Shown here: one piece after another, positions 56,324-64,000 of the stretch
How the letters are laid out: the number at the start of each line of letters is the position of its first letter
Numbering within the stretch: position 1 is the stretch's first letter
Source: Marinibacterium sp050389775
Lineage (GTDB): Bacteria > Pseudomonadota > Alphaproteobacteria > Rhodobacterales > Rhodobacteraceae
Direction of reading: 5' to 3'
DNA length: 64,000 nt
Assembly: GCF_050389775.1 (NCBI RefSeq)
Contig: NZ_CP177144.1
Coordinates: forward strand, 1,798,001 to 1,862,000
The notes under the pieces: generated by a model
Database searches by the model: none
What the model was told of the DNA's origin: nothing
Seen by the model: only the letters and a program-made list of their open reading frames with translations
Position numbers and translations under genes: made by a program

Positions 56324-57748
56324 ATGGCTAACGCAAAAGGCAAAGTGACCCAGGTCATCGGCGCCGTTGTCGACGTTCAGTTCGACGACCACCTGCCCGA
56401 GATCCTGAACGCGCTGACCACCGACAACAACGGCAAGACGCTGATCCTGGAAGTCGCACAGCACCTGGGCGAAAGCACCGTCCGCACCATCGCCATGGAT
56501 GCGACCGAAGGGCTGGTGCGCGGCCAGGAAGTGACCGACACCGAAGGGCCGATCTCGGTTCCCGTCGGCAGCGCCACCCTGGGCCGTATCCTCAACGTCG
56601 TGGGTGAGCCCGTCGACGAAGGCGGCCCGGTCGAGGCCACCGAATACCGCCCGATCCACGCCACCGCGCCGGAATTCTCCGAGCAGGCGACGGAATCGGA
56701 AATCCTGGTCACCGGCATCAAGGTCGTCGACCTGCTGGCGCCCTATTCCAAGGGCGGCAAGATCGGCCTGTTCGGCGGCGCCGGCGTGGGCAAGACCGTT
56801 CTGATCATGGAACTCATCAACAACATCGCAAAGGTGCACTCGGGCTTCTCCGTGTTCGCCGGTGTTGGCGAGCGGACCCGTGAAGGGAACGACCTCTACC
56901 ACGAGATGATCGAATCCAACGTCATCAAGCCCGACAACCTGTCGGAATCGCAGGTTGCCCTGGTCTACGGCCAGATGAACGAGCCTCCGGGAGCCCGTGC
57001 CCGTGTTGCCCTGACCGGCCTGACCCTGGCCGAGCAGTTCCGCGACAGCTCGGGGACCGACGTTCTGTTCTTCGTCGACAACATCTTCCGGTTTACCCAG
57101 GCGGGTTCGGAAGTGTCGGCCCTGCTGGGTCGTATCCCCTCGGCCGTGGGCTACCAGCCGACGCTGGCCACCGACATGGGCGCCATGCAGGAGCGGATCA
57201 CCTCGACGAAAGCCGGCTCGATCACCTCGATCCAGGCCGTCTACGTTCCCGCGGACGACCTCACCGACCCCGCGCCTGCCACGACCTTTGCCCACCTCGA
57301 CGCCACGACCGTTCTGTCGCGTGCGATCTCGGAACTCGGCATCTACCCGGCCGTTGACCCGCTCGACTCGTCGTCGCGGATCCTCGACCCGCAGATCGTC
57401 GGTGAAGAGCATTACCAGGTGGCCCGTGACGTGCAGGGCATCCTGCAGCGCTACAAGTCGCTCCAGGACATCATCGCCATCCTCGGGATGGACGAACTGT
57501 CGGAAGAGGACAAGCTGACCGTGGCCCGTGCCCGGAAGATCCAGCGTTTCCTCAGCCAGCCCTTCGACGTGGCCAAGGTCTTTACCGGCTCGGACGGCGT
57601 CCAGGTGCCGCTGGAAGACACGATCTCGTCGTTCAAGGCGGTTGTCGCCGGCGAATACGACCACCTGCCCGAGGGCGCCTTCTACATGGTTGGCGGCATC
57701 GAAGAGGTGATCGCCAAAGCCGAGAAGATGGCGGCGGAAGCTGCGTGA
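56324..57748 (+). CDS. atpD: F1F0 ATP synthase subunit beta
   Basis: Beta (474 residues) carries the catalytic sites. Walker A GGAGVGKTVL, the catalytic glutamate in VGERTREGNDLYHEM, and ALTGLTLAEQFRD with LFFVDNIFRFTQAGSEVSALLGR are conserved. It is followed by a 92-base gap containing a REP-like compound palindrome before atpC. Confidence 0.98.
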   Translation: MANAKGKVTQVIGAVVDVQFDDHLPEILNALTTDNNGKTLILEVAQHLGESTVRTIAMDATEGLVRGQEVTDTEGPISVPVGSATLGRILNVVGEPVDEGGPVEATEYRPIHATAPEFSEQATESEILVTGIKVVDLLAPYSKGGKIGLFGGAGVGKTVLIMELINNIAKVHSGFSVFAGVGERTREGNDLYHEMIESNVIKPDNLSESQVALVYGQMNEPPGARARVALTGLTLAEQFRDSSGTDVLFFVDNIFRFTQAGSEVSALLGRIPSAVGYQPTLATDMGAMQERITSTKAGSITSIQAVYVPADDLTDPAPATTFAHLDATTVLSRAISELGIYPAVDPLDSSSRILDPQIVGEEHYQVARDVQGILQRYKSLQDIIAILGMDELSEEDKLTVARARKIQRFLSQPFDVAKVFTGSDGVQVPLEDTISSFKAVVAGEYDHLPEGAFYMVGGIEEVIAKAEKMAAEAA

Positions 57749-57754
57749 GCCGAC

Positions 57755-57819
57755 GGCGGGGTAAAACCCCGCCCTACACGGCCATGAACCGCCGGGTGTA
57801 GGGCGGGGATTTCCCCGCC
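57755..57819. repeat. Compound REP-like palindrome between atpD and atpC
   Basis: Two palindromic units, each built on GGCGGGG/CCCCGCC, face each other; their adjoining ends (CCCCGCCCTACAC at 57767-57779 and GTGTAGGGCGGGG at 57796-57808) are exact complements, so the whole can form a larger cruciform or hairpin pair. The core matches the single unit at 15127. It ends 21 bases before the atpC start. Confidence 0.85.
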
Positions 57820-57840
57820 GCTCCCACACAGGAGAACAAT

Positions 57841-58254
57841 ATGGCAGACACGATGCAATTCGACCTCGTCAGCCCGGAACGCCGCCTTGCGTCGCTCCAG
57901 GCCAGCGCGGTCCAGATCCCGGGGACGGAAGGCGACATGACGGCCATGCCCGATCATGCCGCGACCATCACCACGCTGCGTCCGGGCATCCTCCGGGCGG
58001 AGACGGCCCAAGGCGCGTCGGAATATGTCGTGACCGGCGGCTTTGCCGAAATCGGGGCCGAGGGCATCACCGTGCTGGCCGAAAAGGCGATCCCGGTGGA
58101 CGAGATGACCAAGGCCCACCTGGACGAGCTTGTCGCCGGCGCCCGCGCCGCGCATGAGCAGGCCGAAAAGGCCAATGGCGACCACAACCTGGTGGCTGAT
58201 GCCGCCAAGCTGCTGGCCGACATGGAAGCGCTCGGCGACCACATGTCGCTCTGA
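57841..58254 (+). CDS. atpC: F1F0 ATP synthase subunit epsilon
   Basis: Epsilon (137 residues) couples the rotor and inhibits ATP hydrolysis. The N-terminal beta-sandwich shows MQFDLVSPERRLASLQASAVQIPGTEGDMTAMPDHAA; the C-terminal helical part is short. The start has CAGGAGA upstream. It ends the operon just before an intrinsic terminator. A strong stem-loop precedes it, which may lower its output relative to atpD. Confidence 0.96.
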   Translation: MADTMQFDLVSPERRLASLQASAVQIPGTEGDMTAMPDHAATITTLRPGILRAETAQGASEYVVTGGFAEIGAEGITVLAEKAIPVDEMTKAHLDELVAGARAAHEQAEKANGDHNLVADAAKLLADMEALGDHMSL

Positions 58255-58283
58255 GTCGCCGGCCCCTCACGGCACGTTTGATC

Positions 58284-58309
58284 AAGACCCCCCACGCGGG
58301 GGTCTTTTT
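58284..58309 (+). terminator. Intrinsic terminator of the atp operon
   Basis: AAGACCCCC (58284-58292) and its complement (58298-58306) around a five-base loop, followed by T residues. A second small inverted repeat (ATCCCC/GGGGAT, 58318-58335) follows. Confidence 0.92.
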
Positions 58310-58529
58310 CGTTGATCATCCCCCAAACAGGGGATGCCACTTTTCTGACACCGTGTTTCGTTAACCTTGTTGAACGACCGGTGCCGTGGGGATTGCGGCC
58401 CCGTGAGAGCCGGTCGGCCCAACGCAAGCGACGTGCACAAGGCGGTTTTTTCTCCTTCGCCCCGAACGTGCCGCAACGCCGCGGAACCGGTCACTCACCC
58501 TATTCTCCGATCGGCGGGCTTTGCTGGCC

Positions 58530-58555
58530 TGTCCACCCTCGAAAGAGGGTGGACA
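58530..58555 (+). promoter_or_regulatory. Perfect hairpin over the translation start region of the LuxR-type gene
   Basis: TGTCCACCCTC and its exact complement form 11 base pairs closed by a GAAA tetraloop. The right arm holds GAGGGTGGA, the only Shine-Dalgarno-like sequence before the ATG at 58565, so the structure would hide the ribosome-binding site. It could alternatively be a DNA operator. Confidence 0.6.
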
Positions 58556-58564
58556 GCGCGCCTC

Positions 58565-59752
58565 ATGGTTGAAATGATGACCCGGGGACAAGTGTTGGGG
58601 GCGCAAGGCGTGGGGATCGCGGCTGGCGGGATCTCGGTTGAAGAGTACGATCGGTTGGTCGCGGCGATCTACCGGGCCGGGCTTGATGCGTCGGCCTGGT
58701 CGGATTTTGTCACCGCCCTGGACCGCCAGATCGATGGCGCCTATCTCTCGCTCTACGGCTACGACACCCGCCTGTCCACGACGATGGACCTGATCACCAG
58801 CGGCTATACCCCTGACCAGATCGACAGCTACCAGCTCTATTACCACCGCCGGAATCCATTTCTGGCCGGGCTGGCCTCGGCGGCGCCGATGGATGTGCGC
58901 ACGACCGACGGCTACATCGACCGCGAGACCTTCTTGCAGAGCGAGTTCCTCAACGGCTTCCTGTCGGCCGAGGAACATGTCGGCGCCGGGGCAGGGGGGA
59001 CGATCCTGAACGATGACGGCCGCATGCTGGTGCTCTGTGGCCACGTGCGCTTCCGCGACGAGGACACCAAGGTGCCCCGGCTGATGGAGCTGATCCGGCT
59101 GCTGGGCCCGCATGTGGGCCGGGCCTTTGGCATCGGTCGGCGGCTGGGCAACCAGGCCATCACCGGCGCCGCCTGCGAGGCCGTGCTGGACCGGGTGGGC
59201 AATTCGGTCCTGGTGCTGGATGGGCGGGGCCGCCCGCTCTTTGCCAATGCCGCCGCGCGCCAGCGCATGGCCGCAAGCCGGGCCATGGGGCTGGACCGCG
59301 ACGGCGCGCTGTCCTTCCGCAACACCGCCACCCAGGCCGCCTTTCACGCCGGTCTGGCCCGGCTTCTGCGCGCGGATGACACCCGCCTGCCGGGGCCCTT
59401 CGGGGTCGAGCTGGACGATGGCATGCGCGTGGCCGCGACGCTGGATCCGTTCCGCATTGCCGAAACCGACAGCCACCCCTGGACCCATCCGCCCGCCGCC
59501 CTGCTCAGCCTGTCCGACCAGAGCCTGGACCGCGTGCGCACCGAACAGCGCCTGGCCGCGCTCTACGGGTTGACGGCTGCCGAGCGGCGCCTGGTGATGC
59601 ATGTCGCCGAGGACCGCAGCCTGTCGGACGTGTCCGACCTGACCGGGGTCAGCATGCATACGCTGCGCAGCCAGCTAAAATCGGTTTATGGCAAGACCGG
59701 AATCAACCGCCAGTCGCAACTGACCGGGCTGGTACACAGAATGGCCGTATGA
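58565..59752 (+). CDS. LuxR-type helix-turn-helix regulator
   Basis: The 395-residue protein has a long N-terminal sensory region (about 1-320), with a PAS-like stretch around residues 205-245 (NSVLVLDGRGRPLFANAAARQRM), and a C-terminal LuxR helix-turn-helix: YGLTAAERRLVMHVAEDRSLSDVSDLTGVSMHTLRSQLKSVYGKTGI. There is no phosphoacceptor receiver domain or acyl-homoserine-lactone domain. I chose the ATG at 58565; the open frame extends to 58367, but that part would run through the hairpin and is Arg/Cys-rich. Target genes are unknown; it lies between the atp operon and an H-type lectin gene, on the same strand as both. Confidence 0.88.
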   Translation: MVEMMTRGQVLGAQGVGIAAGGISVEEYDRLVAAIYRAGLDASAWSDFVTALDRQIDGAYLSLYGYDTRLSTTMDLITSGYTPDQIDSYQLYYHRRNPFLAGLASAAPMDVRTTDGYIDRETFLQSEFLNGFLSAEEHVGAGAGGTILNDDGRMLVLCGHVRFRDEDTKVPRLMELIRLLGPHVGRAFGIGRRLGNQAITGAACEAVLDRVGNSVLVLDGRGRPLFANAAARQRMAASRAMGLDRDGALSFRNTATQAAFHAGLARLLRADDTRLPGPFGVELDDGMRVAATLDPFRIAETDSHPWTHPPAALLSLSDQSLDRVRTEQRLAALYGLTAAERRLVMHVAEDRSLSDVSDLTGVSMHTLRSQLKSVYGKTGINRQSQLTGLVHRMAV

Positions 59753-59858
59753 ATTTGATGCAAACGCCATCATTTCGTCGAAGTTTGACGCTTCCACTGC
59801 CTGAATTGGGCGGTATAGCTCTTGTTACCGCCACCGGCATTCACTCCACACGGTCGCC

Positions 59859-60209
59859 ATGAAAAGACTACGCAATCACCTGGTCGGCATCGACCAGGGC
59901 GACATCAACCTGTTTTCCGACTTCCAGGACGGGGGCCAGATGTGGACCGGCGTCGGTCCACGCGAACGCCGCAGCGCGGTGAGCTTTTCGGCCAGTTTCC
60001 GGCATCCTCCGACGGTGCAGGTGTCGGTCTCGTTGTGGGATGTCGACACGGCGTCGCACATGCGCGCCGACCTCTCGGCCGAAGAGGTCACCTGCGAGGG
60101 ATGCGAAGTGGTCTTCCGCACCTGGGGCGACAGCCGCGTGGCGCGCATCCGGGTGACCTGGATGGCCATCGGCGAACTGGCCCATGACGACGATTGGAAC
60201 CTGTACTGA
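59859..60209 (+). CDS. H-type lectin domain protein
   Basis: The 116-residue protein matches the H-type lectin domain: FSASFRHPPTVQVSVSLWDVDTASHMRADLSAEEVTCEGCEVVFRTWGDSRVARIRVTWMAIG is the typical core for GalNAc-binding lectins of invertebrates and some bacteria. No signal peptide is present, so it may be cytoplasmic or leave by another route. A seven-base inverted repeat (GGCGGTA/TACCGCC, 59809-59832) lies 27 bases before the start. It follows the LuxR-type gene by 106 bases. Ligand and role are unknown. Confidence 0.85.
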   Translation: MKRLRNHLVGIDQGDINLFSDFQDGGQMWTGVGPRERRSAVSFSASFRHPPTVQVSVSLWDVDTASHMRADLSAEEVTCEGCEVVFRTWGDSRVARIRVTWMAIGELAHDDDWNLY

Positions 60210-60230
60210 TCCCGCTGTTGCCGGGGGGAA

Positions 60231-60260
60231 ACGACAAAGCCCCGGCCAATGACCGGGGGC
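60231..60260 (-). terminator. Terminator of prs (minus strand)
   Basis: CCCCGG and CCGGGG pair around a seven-base loop (60240-60258), and on the minus strand the stem is followed by the T-rich CTTTGTCGTTT. It lies between the converging lectin and prs genes. Confidence 0.6.
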
Positions 60261-60303
60261 AGGGTGGCCGGGCCGCGGGGGCCCGGATGATCATGACCAG
60301 GTG

Positions 60304-61326
60304 TCAGGAAATGCCCGGGTAGAGCGTTTCGTAGATCGGCGTCAGCGTGTCCTGTTCGAAGAGCGACGAGACCGAGGTGCCGTTCCAGATGTTCAGGATG
60401 GCCTGGGCAAAGACCGGGGCCGTGGGCACGATGCGGATGTTGTGCGCGGCCTTGACCGGCTCGGTCGGCTGGATGGAATCGGTGATCACCAGCGACGACA
60501 TCTGCGACTTGGTGATGCGCTCGACGGCCGGGCCGGACAGCACGCCGTGGCTGATATAGGCATGCACTTCCTGGGCGCCGTGTTCCATCAGCACGTCGGC
60601 GGCCTTGCACAGGGTGCCGGCCGTGTCGCACATGTCGTCGACGATCAGGCAGATCTTGCCTTCGACATCCCCGATGACGTTCATTTCGGCCACTTCGCCG
60701 GGCTTTTCACGGCGCTTGTCGACGATCGACAGCGGGGCGTTGATGCGCTTGGCCAGTTCGCGGGCGCGGGCCACGCCGCCGACATCCGGCGACACGACCA
60801 TCATCTCGTCCATCCGGCCCTGGAACCGCGAGATCACGTCCAGTGCAAAGATCGGCGAGGCATAGAGGTTGTCGACGGGGATGTCGAAGAAGCCCTGGAT
60901 CTGGGCGGCATGCAGGTCCATCGTCAGGATGCGCTCGATCCCGGCGCCGACCAGCATGTTGGCCACCAGCTTGGCGGTGATCGGCGTGCGGGCCTTGGTC
61001 CGGCGGTCCTGGCGGGCATAGCCGAAATAGGGGATCACGGCGGTGATCCGGGCGGCGCTGGACCGGCGCAGGGCGTCGGCCATGATCAGCAGTTCCATCA
61101 GGTTGTCATTGGCCGGGTTCGAGGTCGATTGCAGCAGGAACATGTCCTCGCCACGGACGTTCTCGAAGACCTCGACGAAGATCTCGGCATCGTTGAACCG
61201 TTCGACACGGGCGTCGACCAGCCCGGTGTGGACGCCCCTGTGCATGGTCATGCGCCGGGCGATGGCCTCGGCCAGTGGCAGGTTGGCATTCCCGGCGATG
61301 AGCTTGGGTTCGGTCATTTGCGGCAT
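60304..61326 (-). CDS. prs: Ribose-phosphate pyrophosphokinase (PRPP synthetase)
   Basis: Prs makes PRPP for nucleotide, histidine and tryptophan synthesis; Apt, encoded in this window, uses its product. The 340-residue protein shows LIAGNANLPLAEAIA, the ATP-binding YFGYARQDRR, the metal/PRPP block MDLHAAQIQGFF, and the PRPP loop LIVDDMCDTAGTLC. It starts at ATG 61326 (61317 is an alternative). A 16-base palindrome lies upstream at 61348-61363. Confidence 0.97.
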   Translation of the reverse strand: MPQMTEPKLIAGNANLPLAEAIARRMTMHRGVHTGLVDARVERFNDAEIFVEVFENVRGEDMFLLQSTSNPANDNLMELLIMADALRRSSAARITAVIPYFGYARQDRRTKARTPITAKLVANMLVGAGIERILTMDLHAAQIQGFFDIPVDNLYASPIFALDVISRFQGRMDEMMVVSPDVGGVARARELAKRINAPLSIVDKRREKPGEVAEMNVIGDVEGKICLIVDDMCDTAGTLCKAADVLMEHGAQEVHAYISHGVLSGPAVERITKSQMSSLVITDSIQPTEPVKAAHNIRIVPTAPVFAQAILNIWNGTSVSSLFEQDTLTPIYETLYPGIS

Positions 61327-61347
61327 TTAAGGCTGTCCCCCGGCGGC

Positions 61348-61363
61348 GACGTGAAGTCACGTC
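61348..61363. promoter_or_regulatory. Palindrome between prs and the hydrolase gene
   Basis: GACGTGA, AG, TCACGTC: perfect seven-base arms, 22 bases upstream of the prs start in the divergent region. A candidate regulator site; the regulator is unknown. Confidence 0.45.
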
Positions 61364-61528
61364 CGATTCGCTGTGTTGACACGGAGTATCACGCCCTTAC
61401 CGTCGCGCAAAGACGAGCGGCGCGGGCGTTGGCCCTGCGTGACGCTGCGGCCATGTCGGGCCAGCGGATGCCATGCTGTGTCCGGGGTGCCGGCCGGGGC
61501 CGCCACCGACCAGCGAGGAGCGGAAACG

Positions 61529-62356
61529 ATGAAGGATGTCACCGGGCCGGACGGGCTGCACGTTGTGTCGATGGGCGAGGGCCCGCGCGAGGTGCTGGCC
61601 GTGCATTGCACCCTGGCCCAGTCGGGGGCCTGGAAAGGCGTGGCGCGGGGCCTGTCGGGCCAGGCCCGGGTGACGGCCTTTGATCTGCCGGGCCACGGGC
61701 GCAGCGCCGATTGGGACGGCCAGGGCGATCTGCCCGATGCCGTGGCGCGGATGGGCTGCGCCCTGCTGGATACCGCCCTGGGCACGGCGCCCCGGATCGA
61801 CCTCGTGGGCCATTCCTTCGGAGCCATCGTGGCGCTGCGCATGGCGCAGCTGGCCGGGGCCCGCATCCGCACGCTGACCCTGATCGAGCCGGTACTGATG
61901 TGCGCGGCCCGGGGCACGGCGGCCCTGGCCGATATCGATGCCCGGGCCCTGCCGATGGAAGACATGATGGCCCGGGGCGACCTGGCCGGTGCCGCCCGCC
62001 ATTTCAATGCCATGTGGTCCGATGCCCGTGCGCCGGCCTGGACCGATCTCTCCCCGGCCGCCCGGGCGGGCATGATCCGGGCGATCCCGCTGGTCCCGGC
62101 CTGCAATGCCGCGCTCTATCACGACAGCCTGGGCTTCCTCGCGCCAGGCGGCCTCGATGCCCTGGCCTGCCCGGTGCAGCTGATCCGGGGCAGCGCGACC
62201 GATCCGGTCATCGGCGAGATCAACGACCAGCTGGCCGCACGTCTCCCCGGGGCCGAGAACAAGATCATTGCGGGGGCCGGCCACATGGTGCCGATCACCC
62301 ATTCCTCGCAGACCGCCGCCGAACTCTCGGCCTTCTTCGCCCGCCACCCGGCCTGA
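61529..62356 (+). CDS. Alpha/beta hydrolase
   Basis: The 275-residue protein has the nucleophile elbow GHSFG (S96), an oxyanion region around HCTLAQSGAW, DLPGHGRSADW before it, a likely acid in RGSATDPVIGE and the catalytic histidine in AGAGHMVPITH. The start at ATG 61529 has AGGAG upstream; the open frame extends to 61373 but without a site. The substrate is unknown. It ends at a convergent junction holding the second copy of the purine/pyrimidine inverted element. Confidence 0.88.
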   Translation: MKDVTGPDGLHVVSMGEGPREVLAVHCTLAQSGAWKGVARGLSGQARVTAFDLPGHGRSADWDGQGDLPDAVARMGCALLDTALGTAPRIDLVGHSFGAIVALRMAQLAGARIRTLTLIEPVLMCAARGTAALADIDARALPMEDMMARGDLAGAARHFNAMWSDARAPAWTDLSPAARAGMIRAIPLVPACNAALYHDSLGFLAPGGLDALACPVQLIRGSATDPVIGEINDQLAARLPGAENKIIAGAGHMVPITHSSQTAAELSAFFARHPA

Positions 62357-62403
62357 CACCACCGCCCCTGCCTGCGGTGGATGTGGGGCGGATATGGCGG
62401 TCT

Positions 62404-62535
62404 GGGATATTTTCAAAGAGAAAGAAGCCCAAATGCGGGGCCGTCCCCGCCCCAGGGCCCCGGCCGAGCGCCGGTGGCCAACGCGCCGACAGGGCAGGTG
62501 CGCCGCCTTGCTGCTTCTTTCTCTTCTTAAATATC
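62404..62535. repeat. Convergent-junction inverted element, copy 2
   Basis: AAGAGAAAGAAGC (62416-62428) and its complement (62513-62525) form 13-base arms, here 84 bases apart, with the same AT-rich outer flanks (GGGATATTTT left, TTAAATATCC right). The right half shares about 31 identical bases with copy 1 at 18178-18208, running from the stem through the outer flank into CCGGCCG. It lies between the converging hydrolase and aldolase genes. Confidence 0.7.
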
Positions 62536-62569
62536 CGGCCGCCGGCCCGCCCGAGGGCGCTTGTCCGGG

Positions 62570-63613
62570 TCAGCTGCGCAGCACGTCCAGGAAGCTGTCG
62601 ATGCTCTCGTCGCTGACCGACCAGTCGCAGACCAGGCGGGCGGTCAACGCCTCTTCGGGGTCGGAACCGTCCAGATCGCCTTCCCAGACGTAATACTGCG
62701 CCCCGGCCTCGTGCAGCGCCTTGTGCAGGCGGCGGGGGAAGGACGGGAACAGCATGTTGGCCTGCGGCTCCCACTCAAAGCCCGCGCCGGCCGCTTTGAG
62801 CCCCCGGGCCAGGCGCACCGCGCCGTCATTGGCCTTGCGCGCCAGGCGCAGCCACAGGTCATCGGTGACATAGGCCGCCATCTGGGCCGACAGGTAGCGG
62901 TGCTTGGAAAACAGATGGGCCCCGCGCTTGCGCCGCAGCTCGAATTCCCAGGCCTGTTTCGGATCGAAGAACACCACCGCCTCGACGCCCATGCAGCCGT
63001 TCTTGGTGCCCCCGAAGCTCAGCGCATCGACACCCGCCCGCCAGGTCATCTCGGCCGGGGTGGCATTGGTCGCCACCAGCGCATTGGCAAAACGCGCGCC
63101 GTCCAGGTGGACGGGCAGGTCGAACTCGCGGGCCACGGCGCAGAGCGCGGCCACGTCGGACGCCGAATAGACCGTGCCCCGTTCCGTCACGTTGGTGATC
63201 GAGACCGGCCCGCGCTGCGGCCCGTGCACGCCCCGGGTTTCCTCGCCCGCGATGGTCGCGCGCAGGGCCTCGGGCGTCATCCGGTCACCGCCGGGCACCA
63301 GGGTCAGCTTGGCCCCGCCGGAAAAGAACTCAGGGGCGTTGCATTCGTCTTCCTGGATATGGGCCACCGGCGAACAGAAGACCGTCGACCAGGGATCGCT
63401 GAGCGTGGCCAGGGCCAGGGAATTGGCCGCCGTGCCCGTGGCCACCAAGTAGACCGCGGCCTCGGGCGCCTCGAACACCGTGCGGATGCGCTCGCGCACC
63501 TCGTCCATCAGCGCATCCGCCCCGTAGCCCGGCGCATAGCCCGTGTTGGCCGCGGCCAGGGCGGCCATGACATCGGGGTGGACGGGGCCGGTATTGTCGG
63601 AGGCAAAGAACAT
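62570..63613 (-). CDS. ltaE: Low-specificity L-threonine aldolase family protein
   Basis: This PLP fold-type I enzyme (347 residues) cleaves threonine or allo-threonine to glycine and acetaldehyde. It starts MFFASDNTGPVHPDVMAAL. The PLP lysine is K204 in SFGGTKNGC, with D171 (HLDGAR) and H85 (VAHIQEDE) as expected ring contacts. Its ATG overlaps the stop of the YcgN-like gene by one base (TGATG), so they form an operon. Confidence 0.93.
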   Translation of the reverse strand: MFFASDNTGPVHPDVMAALAAANTGYAPGYGADALMDEVRERIRTVFEAPEAAVYLVATGTAANSLALATLSDPWSTVFCSPVAHIQEDECNAPEFFSGGAKLTLVPGGDRMTPEALRATIAGEETRGVHGPQRGPVSITNVTERGTVYSASDVAALCAVAREFDLPVHLDGARFANALVATNATPAEMTWRAGVDALSFGGTKNGCMGVEAVVFFDPKQAWEFELRRKRGAHLFSKHRYLSAQMAAYVTDDLWLRLARKANDGAVRLARGLKAAGAGFEWEPQANMLFPSFPRRLHKALHEAGAQYYVWEGDLDGSDPEEALTARLVCDWSVSDESIDSFLDVLRS

Positions 63614-64000
63614 CAGATGGGCTCCTCGATGATGTGGTCTTCCCAGTCGTCCTGGTCGATCTCGAATTCCGGCACCGTGCGCAGGCGCATCGATACGCCG
63701 GCCGCATGCACGCTGTCAGGATCGCCGGTCAGCAGGGGGTGCCAGTCGGGCAGGCGCTTGCCCTGCCACAGCAGGCGATAGGCGCAGGTTTCGGGCATCC
63801 AGTAGGCATGGCTGTCCAGGTTGGACGGCTTCAGCACGATGCATTCGGGCACGAATTGGTGGCGGATCGGGTATTGCGAACAGCGGCAGGTGGTATCGTC
63901 GAACAGCCGGCAGGCCACGCGGGTCAGGGCGACCTCGCCGGTGTCCTCGTCTTCCAGCTTGTTCAGGCAGCATTTGCCGCAGCCGTCGCACAGCGCTTCC
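63613..64000 (-). CDS. YcgN-like cysteine cluster protein (5' end beyond window)
   Basis: The minus-strand frame is open to the window edge. The visible 129 codons include ALCDGCGKCCLNKLEDEDTG, a four-cysteine cluster, followed by VACRLFDDTTCRCSQYP and FVPECIVLKP, the pattern of the YcgN/UPF0260 family (about 150 residues). The cysteines look like a metal or Fe-S site, but function is not established. The C-terminus is acidic (DQDDWEDHIIEEPI). Perhaps 20-30 N-terminal residues are missing. Confidence 0.9.
   Translation of the reverse strand, partial: EALCDGCGKCCLNKLEDEDTGEVALTRVACRLFDDTTCRCSQYPIRHQFVPECIVLKPSNLDSHAYWMPETCAYRLLWQGKRLPDWHPLLTGDPDSVHAAGVSMRLRTVPEFEIDQDDWEDHIIEEPI

Noticed and set aside
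53258..57829. Open frame of 1523 codons antisense to atpH-atpD
   Set aside because: It is a mirror of the third-position GC bias of the F1 genes, has no ribosome-binding site and shows no recognisable domain.

Overview
The window looks like chromosomal DNA of a high-GC alphaproteobacterium of the Rhodobacteraceae. The pointers are the Paracoccus-type cytochrome oxidase cluster (subunit II, heme O synthase, a small CoxF-like protein, Cox11, subunit III, SURF1), a free-standing F1 operon atpHAGDC without F0 genes, and family-typical proteins (DUF1178, DUF2125, Hint-domain, EcsC, GSCFA, LysE). I found no insertion sequence, phage, integrase, CRISPR array, rRNA or tRNA. This is mostly core genome with a few accessory islands.

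Layout. 1-7.4 kb (minus strand): a GSCFA protein cut by the window edge, a lone CoA-transferase subunit A, topA, dprA and tldD. 7.6-15.1 kb (plus): oxidase and assembly operon, then SURF1, thrC, an M16 peptidase and a RimJ-like acetyltransferase. 15.3-26.3 kb: metabolic and small genes on both strands (exported MBL-fold protein, FAD dehydrogenase, apt, a 36-codon ORF divergent from a ribbon-helix-helix regulator, LysE exporter, mtnP, SulP transporter, flavin reductase, GNAT, EcsC, NUDIX, DUF1178). 26.5-31.4 kb: lysC, ptsP, a convergent non-coding gap with perfect DnaA boxes, and an MBL hydrolase. 31.7-36 kb: a FecCD-type ABC uptake operon whose fourth, overlapping gene encodes an unrecognised two-lobed protein. 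36-44.5 kb: LpxR-like and Hint-domain proteins, rpsD, hisC, a TyrA-type dehydrogenase, an extensin-like protein, DUF2125 and a ChaC-like protein. 44.5-51.1 kb: an ExbB/MotA-like channel with a MotB/OmpA-like partner carrying a very long coiled coil, then M23 peptidase and clpA. 51.4-64 kb: gloB, a methyltransferase, the F1 operon, a LuxR-type regulator, an H-type lectin, prs, an alpha/beta hydrolase, a threonine aldolase and a partial YcgN-like protein.

The clearest functional ensembles are cytochrome oxidase biogenesis, F1-ATPase, the four-gene ABC operon with its coupled unknown, and the two-gene stator-like pair. The observations most worth checking are the DnaA-box cluster (30335-30533), the ABC-linked unknown (34681-35976), the stator-like pair (44530-47796), the palindrome array between the 36-codon ORF and the RHH gene (19006-19107), a hairpin placed over the translation start region of the LuxR-type gene (58530-58555), and a shared inverted element at two convergent gene junctions (18139-18204 and 62404-62535). 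Start codons were chosen by ribosome-binding site, overlap with the upstream gene and remembered family length; no database search was possible.
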